Shown here piece after piece: positions 7,537 to 10,744 of a stretch of 10,744 nucleotides of DNA (its first letter is position 1; each line of letters opens with the position of its first letter). The stretch comes from UBA5500 sp023622465 (GTDB lineage Bacteria; Bacillota; UBA994; UBA5500). A program made the translations under genes and the position numbers. The stretch lies in NCBI GenBank assembly GCA_023622465.1, contig JAMNZE010000033.1, forward strand, positions 1-10,744, written 5' to 3'. A model generated the notes under the pieces. It saw nothing but the letters and a program-made list of their open reading frames with translations. It ran no database searches and was not told the DNA's origin.

Positions 7537-7735
7537 CTTCTCTCCCCCTTACAGTAACAGCAAAATCAGGACAGCGGTGTTCGCACAGGTTACAACCAAT
7601 GCACTTGTCTTCATGGGTGATTTCAGGCACCTGTCCTGTCTTGAATGTGAACACTTGGCGCGGGCAAAATGCAGCGCAAATACCGCATTTCTTGCACCAC
7701 TTTGGGTTGATAGTTACTTTAAACTTTCCTCCCAT
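7520..7735 (-). CDS. korD: 2-oxoacid:ferredoxin oxidoreductase delta subunit, 2x[4Fe-4S] ferredoxin
   Basis: This 71-residue ferredoxin-like subunit passes electrons from the beta-subunit cluster to soluble ferredoxin. Two complete CxxCxxCxxxCP motifs are visible: Cys14, 17, 20, 24 and Cys45, 48, 51, 55, enough for two [4Fe-4S] clusters. It starts at an ATG 5 bases after the regulator gene ends, with AAGGAG (7751-7746) 10 bases upstream, partly inside the regulator's last codons. The stop lies within the alpha-subunit gene. Being first of the four subunit genes and not fused to gamma matches the delta-alpha-beta-gamma order found in many Bacillota and archaeal KOR/VOR operons. Confidence 0.93.
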   Translation of the reverse strand: MGGKFKVTINPKWCKKCGICAAFCPRQVFTFKTGQVPEITHEDKCIGCNLCEHRCPDFAVTVRGREDESDS

Positions 7736-7740
7736 TGTCT

Positions 7741-8724
7741 CTAAACTCCTTCCTTTCTAGCTTGCTGACTCTTAAATTCTAAAAGGGCTGTCTTAAGCAG
7801 GTTTACCGACGCTTGGTCCGGGCGGTAAACGAACTCAATGACTTCCTTGCCCTCAGGGCAAAGCTTCTCCACTTCCCGCCGTCTTCCCGGCGAGACCAGC
7901 AAAACGTCACTGCGTTCGATAACACCTTGTACTGAGGTTTCATCTAACGCAATAGTGGTTTCAATGGGCAAATAATCGATACCTGCTGAGCGGATCGAGT
8001 TGACCACTTTCTCTGCAAAATTGGTCGAAAGGCAAACCAACCCAAGGCGTTTGTTCCGCGGAATACGGGCGATCCTCACAATGGTTTCTAAATGCGGATC
8101 GAGGGCTATAGCCAGCACCCGACAAGCGGCTGGAATCATCGCCCTTACTTCATCCTGATGAAAAAAAGTGGTGACCACCAAGTCCACATCTTTAGCAATA
8201 GCCCGCACATATTCGAGATCGTTACGGATTTCACCTAACACTAAAGGAGTAATTGATACCCCCGACTCTAACTCCAATTGGCGTGCAAAGTAATCTACTT
8301 GCTCCCGATTGCATTCAATAAAGGCGATCTTAATCCGGTTTAACAGCTGTTGCTTGGCTTCAACTTGCTTCCGTACCATTTCTAAAATTTCGTCGGCACT
8401 GAAACCAAGGCTAGCGCCAGTATCTAACAGATCGTCGATAGAACGTTGCAGACGTTGTTTTCTACTCTCGCTTAATCGTTCCACTGCAGCTTCGGCCACA
8501 AAGGTGCCTTTACCCTGATAGGAGACTAACTCGCCCTCTGCCTCCAATTCCTGATAAGCCATACTTACGGTGTTACGACTAACTCCCAACAGGCTAGCAA
8601 GCTGTCTCTCCGTAGGAAGCTGGAATCCAGGCCGCCAGGCATTCGACTCGATTTGTTGTCTAATTTGGTTTTTCAATTGGATATATAAAGGAATGCCTGA
8701 TTTACGAGATAGTTCAAAGGCCAT
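7741..8724 (-). CDS. GntR-family transcriptional regulator with a two-lobed, non-UTRA effector domain; likely regulator of the downstream operon
   Basis: This 327-residue protein has a winged helix-turn-helix of the GntR family at about residues 9-76 (PLYIQLKNQIRQQI, LPTERQLASLLGVSRNTV, SYQGKGTFVAE). A helical, charged linker follows (about 80-130). The remaining ~195 residues are not recognisable as UTRA, FadR-type FCD or an aminotransferase (MocR). They show alternating hydrophobic strands and helices in two lobes (starting KIAFIECN and RLGLVCLSTNFAEK, with VDLVVTTFF and SDVLLVSPG strands), resembling periplasmic-binding or PrpR-N-like sensor folds; this is an inference from pattern only. 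The ATG at 8724 follows AGGAAGGTGG. It is the first gene after a terminator and only 5 bases before korD, so it is probably co-transcribed with, and controls, the oxidoreductase-mutase cluster. The ligand is unknown; an oxoacid, an acyl-CoA or methylcitrate-like compound would be plausible. Confidence 0.85.
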   Translation of the reverse strand: MAFELSRKSGIPLYIQLKNQIRQQIESNAWRPGFQLPTERQLASLLGVSRNTVSMAYQELEAEGELVSYQGKGTFVAEAAVERLSESRKQRLQRSIDDLLDTGASLGFSADEILEMVRKQVEAKQQLLNRIKIAFIECNREQVDYFARQLELESGVSITPLVLGEIRNDLEYVRAIAKDVDLVVTTFFHQDEVRAMIPAACRVLAIALDPHLETIVRIARIPRNKRLGLVCLSTNFAEKVVNSIRSAGIDYLPIETTIALDETSVQGVIERSDVLLVSPGRRREVEKLCPEGKEVIEFVYRPDQASVNLLKTALLEFKSQQARKEGV

Positions 8725-8747
8725 ACTACACCACCTTCCTAGGCCTA

Positions 8748-8761
8748 ATGGAATAGTCCAT
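8748..8761. promoter_or_regulatory. Inverted repeat upstream of the GntR gene, candidate operator
   Basis: ATGGA-ATAG-TCCAT is a perfect 5-base-arm dyad with a 4-base centre, 24 bases before the gntR start codon and clear of its ribosome binding site. If the TTGACG box nearby is the -35 element, the transcription start would fall in or near this dyad, a common position for a repressor site. The symmetry is seen directly; binding is inferred. Confidence 0.35.
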
Positions 8762-8763
8762 CA

Positions 8764-8792
8764 ATCCAATTCTACTATACAGTATTCGTCAA
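8764..8792 (-). promoter_or_regulatory. Candidate sigma-A-type promoter of the gntR-kor-gdh-mutase cluster, with internal dyad
   Basis: On the minus strand TTGACG (8792-8787) is a five-of-six match to a -35 box. With a 17-base spacer the -10 would be TTGGAT (8769-8764), a weak three-of-six match. A better-looking TATAGT (8779-8774) is only 7 bases from TTGACG and has no good -35 of its own. The spacer contains a second imperfect dyad, TACT-ATAC-AGTA (8773-8784), which could be another regulator site. A promoter is expected here because a terminator lies just upstream and a new gene block starts downstream; the exact boxes are uncertain. Confidence 0.3.
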
Positions 8793-8848
8793 TGCTCGAC
8801 CTGTTCCTATCACCCCTATATCAAATTTTTGTTACTTATTTTCCATAT

Positions 8849-8886
8849 AAAAAACCTCCCACCGGACTGCCTTATCCGGCAGGAGG
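8849..8886 (-). terminator. Intrinsic terminator of the PHP/racemase unit
   Basis: On the minus strand CCTCCTGCCGGA (8886-8875) pairs with TCCGGTGGGAGG (8866-8855) over 12 base pairs including two adjacent G-U wobbles, with an 8-base loop (TAAGGCAG). Six T residues follow immediately (8854-8849). It begins 16 bases after the racemase stop codon. This is a textbook Rho-independent terminator and marks the end of the upstream transcription unit. Confidence 0.92.
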
Positions 8887-8902
8887 AATAACTATTACAT
8901 AT

Positions 8903-10048
8903 TTACATGCTTAGAATAGATAGCTCTTCCTGTACCACTCCGCCCTTAGTATATAGACGCGTCACCCGTAAAGATGTACGACCTAGTAATTGGGAAGGTG
9001 TCACCTCTGCGGCGCTAGCAAATTCGTCGACCGATTGGGAGCGACTGCCCTGGGTACCAATAATGACCACCTCATCGCCCGCTTTTACCTGCGGCAAATG
9101 GGTTACATCCAACATAGCAAAGTCGGTACAAGCACCGATCAGCGTCGCAAATTCTCCACCTACTAGCATCTGAGCCTTGCCAATATGCTGGTTGTACAAC
9201 CCATCGCTCCAACCGATTGGTAGCAGGGCCACGCGGGTTGGCTTTTGTACCACATAGCTCCTCCCATAGCCAACCCCCCAACCGGGCGGAAGGGTTTTTA
9301 CCTGCCCCACTCGTGTACTATAGCTCAAAACCGGTTTTAGTTGCAACGTAGCTGGGCAATAATCGTACTTAAATCCATACAAAATTCCTCCTACCCGTAC
9401 CAAATCTAGGTACATATGGGGGTAGAGAAGTACCGCTTTGGATGCGGCCAGGTGGCGTACCAAGTGGGGATACTCGGGCAAGAAGGGCTCGCAAAACTGT
9501 TGAAAACGGGCAAATTCCTCGTCATTGAGCTCCCTACCTCCCGCCGGGTGGCTAAGATGGGTACGGATGCCTCTTATCTCTAGTTGGGGCAATTCCCGTA
9601 CCAAAGCCAACACTTCATTGGCCTGCTCCGGCTGAAAACCTAAACGCCCCAGCCCCACGTCAACTGCCAGATGTACCGGCAGTTGGCGCCCGCTCTCTTC
9701 TGCCAATTGAGCCCACTGACGCAGAACATCCATATTGCCGATAGACGGAGTCAGCCCATATTCCACCATAACCGGCAACTGCTGAAGCAAGGTGACGCCC
9801 AGCACCATAATTTCAGCGGTAATGCCAGCCCGCCGCAGCTGAATACCTTCATCCACCATGGCCACCGCCAAATGATCGCATCCAGCATTTTGCAAGGCTT
9901 TTGCCAGGGGAATAGCGCCATGCCCATAGGCGTTATTCTTTAAAACCGGCACCACCTCTGCCGGACCCACATGCTGCTTAATTTGCTGATAATTAAACAG
10001 CAAGTTATCCAAAGAAATCTCCATTCTGGTCACAATCTCAGTTCTCAT
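8903..10048 (-). CDS. Alanine-racemase-family PLP enzyme, divergent at substrate-gate positions
   Basis: This 381-residue fold-type III PLP enzyme has the length and layout of bacterial alanine racemase, which makes D-alanine for peptidoglycan. The PLP lysine is Lys37 in VPVLKNNAYGHG; Arg135 (GLGRLGF), His164, Arg218 (DLVRVGGILYG) and the second catalytic base Tyr261 (GVGYGRSY) are present. By alignment from memory with Geobacillus Alr, several entryway positions differ: PIGY becomes PIGW (Trp280), the CMD triplet becomes CTD (Thr308), and the C-terminal SYRVPR becomes SLRVTR (Leu360). It may therefore be a secondary racemase or have altered specificity; plain alanine racemase remains possible. 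The ATG at 10048 has only a distant AAGGCAG, so the true start could be the internal ATG at 10024. It lies 16 bases after the PHP gene and is closed by a terminator. Confidence 0.87.
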   Translation of the reverse strand: MRTEIVTRMEISLDNLLFNYQQIKQHVGPAEVVPVLKNNAYGHGAIPLAKALQNAGCDHLAVAMVDEGIQLRRAGITAEIMVLGVTLLQQLPVMVEYGLTPSIGNMDVLRQWAQLAEESGRQLPVHLAVDVGLGRLGFQPEQANEVLALVRELPQLEIRGIRTHLSHPAGGRELNDEEFARFQQFCEPFLPEYPHLVRHLAASKAVLLYPHMYLDLVRVGGILYGFKYDYCPATLQLKPVLSYSTRVGQVKTLPPGWGVGYGRSYVVQKPTRVALLPIGWSDGLYNQHIGKAQMLVGGEFATLIGACTDFAMLDVTHLPQVKAGDEVVIIGTQGSRSQSVDEFASAAEVTPSQLLGRTSLRVTRLYTKGGVVQEELSILSM

Positions 10049-10064
10049 GTCATATCACGCTGCC

Positions 10065-10744
10065 TTATGTCATTTTATGATTGAGTGCCACCCAAGCCCA
10101 CTCGGGGGTGGGAAAGCTACCTAATTCGGCACTACCCGGTGGCGGGCAATGGAAATCGGATCCGCCGGTAACTAAGAGATCGGCCCGGGCCGCTTGGTCG
10201 GCAAACCATAGCATCTCTTCCCGATCGTGATCCGGATGCCAAACTTCTACTCCTAATAGGCCCCAGGATTTTAGCTGTAGCAAGCGCTCCCGAGAAAAGT
10301 CCTTCCCCGGGTGGGCCCAGACTGGTATCCCACCCGCCGAACGAATGAGCTCGATGGCCTGCTGGGGTTCCAGTCGATAGCGGGGTACATAACCGGGCCG
10401 CCCCTTACTCAAATAGCGACTAAAGGCGTCCGCCACATCGGCGGCAAGGCCCTGCTCAACTAGGGCGGCCGCCACATGGGGGCGCCCTATCACTCCTACA
10501 CCAGCCAGCTCGCGAATGCGCTCCAGCTCCAGCTCTATCCCGATACTGGCCAGTCTAGCGACTATCCGTTCGGCCCGCTGTTGCCGGGCATTAGCCAGCT
10601 CCTGCAACTGCCGCAACAACGGTCCGTAGTTGCAATCCACTCCGTATCCTAAAATATGGTATCCCTCGCAACTGAGCTCCACGCCCGGGAGCACACTGAT
10701 ACCCAGCTGCTCTCCCCGAGCCAACAACTCGGGAATCCCGGCCA
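10065..10744 (-). CDS. PHP-domain metal-dependent phosphoesterase (YciV/RNase AM-like), N-terminus beyond the window
   Basis: The frame is open to the right edge, so the 5' end (including the first metal-binding HxH motif) is missing; about 226 residues are visible. The seen part begins AGIPELLARGEQLGI and VLPGVELSCEGYHILGYG, the typical second metal-site region of PHP phosphoesterases. It continues with GRPHVAAALVEQG, the inserted-domain motif of the YciV/TrpH group, then VWAHPGKDF and GGSDFH, supplying late histidine and aspartate metal ligands. Members hydrolyse 3',5'-nucleoside bisphosphates or trim short 5' RNA ends in the cytoplasm. An in-frame TTG near 10727 is not a likely start because the family fold clearly extends upstream. 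It precedes the racemase by 16 bases and is probably co-transcribed; no functional link is obvious. Confidence 0.88.
   Translation of the reverse strand, partial: AGIPELLARGEQLGISVLPGVELSCEGYHILGYGVDCNYGPLLRQLQELANARQQRAERIVARLASIGIELELERIRELAGVGVIGRPHVAAALVEQGLAADVADAFSRYLSKGRPGYVPRYRLEPQQAIELIRSAGGIPVWAHPGKDFSRERLLQLKSWGLLGVEVWHPDHDREEMLWFADQAARADLLVTGGSDFHCPPPGSAELGSFPTPEWAWVALNHKMT

Noticed and set aside
8774..8792. TTGACG and TATAGT as a -35/-10 pair upstream of gntR
   Set aside because: They are separated by only 7 bases, far too close for a sigma-A promoter; a 17-base spacing gives a weaker -10 instead.
1..10744. Mobile elements, CRISPR repeats, tRNA or rRNA genes
   Set aside because: No transposase, direct-repeat array, attachment-like repeats or RNA gene motifs were seen; nearly all sequence is accounted for by conserved metabolic genes.

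Overview
This window looks like chromosomal DNA of a strictly anaerobic, amino-acid-using member of the Bacillota (a low- to mid-GC Gram-positive). The evidence is the strong AGGAGG-type ribosome binding sites, the ferredoxin-linked oxoacid metabolism, a split B12-dependent mutase and a GntR-type regulator. Species cannot be assigned from the sequence. All genes lie on the minus strand, so transcription runs from high to low coordinates. There are no mobile elements, tRNAs, rRNAs or CRISPR arrays, and no gene-free stretch exceeds 300 bases.

Right end, in transcription order: a PHP-domain phosphoesterase cut by the window edge (10744-10065), then an alanine-racemase-family gene (10048-8903) ending in a clear intrinsic terminator (8886-8849). 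A 178-base gap (8902-8725) holds this terminator and a putative promoter/operator region with two short dyads. It separates the PHP/racemase unit from the next.

From 8724 leftwards runs a tightly packed cluster: a GntR regulator with an unusual two-lobed sensor-like domain; a four-gene 2-oxoacid:ferredoxin oxidoreductase in the order ferredoxin, alpha, beta, gamma (7735-5033); glutamate dehydrogenase (5005-3749); a GC-rich hairpin (3721-3692); then the methylmalonyl-CoA block: mutase large subunit, B12-binding small subunit, MeaB G-protein chaperone, methylmalonyl-CoA epimerase, and the first 43 codons of a biotin-dependent acyl-CoA carboxyltransferase (131-1).

Together these genes spell an almost complete route: glutamate to 2-oxoglutarate (GDH), to succinyl-CoA plus reduced ferredoxin (KorDABC), to (R)-methylmalonyl-CoA (mutase, protected by MeaB), to (S)-methylmalonyl-CoA (epimerase), to propionyl-CoA (carboxyltransferase). 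The best overall reading is a regulated module for fermenting or syntrophically oxidising glutamate to propionate. The enzymes are individually well known. The compact arrangement under one dedicated regulator, and that regulator's effector domain, are the points of most interest. Substrate of the oxidoreductase, in vivo direction and regulation are inferences.
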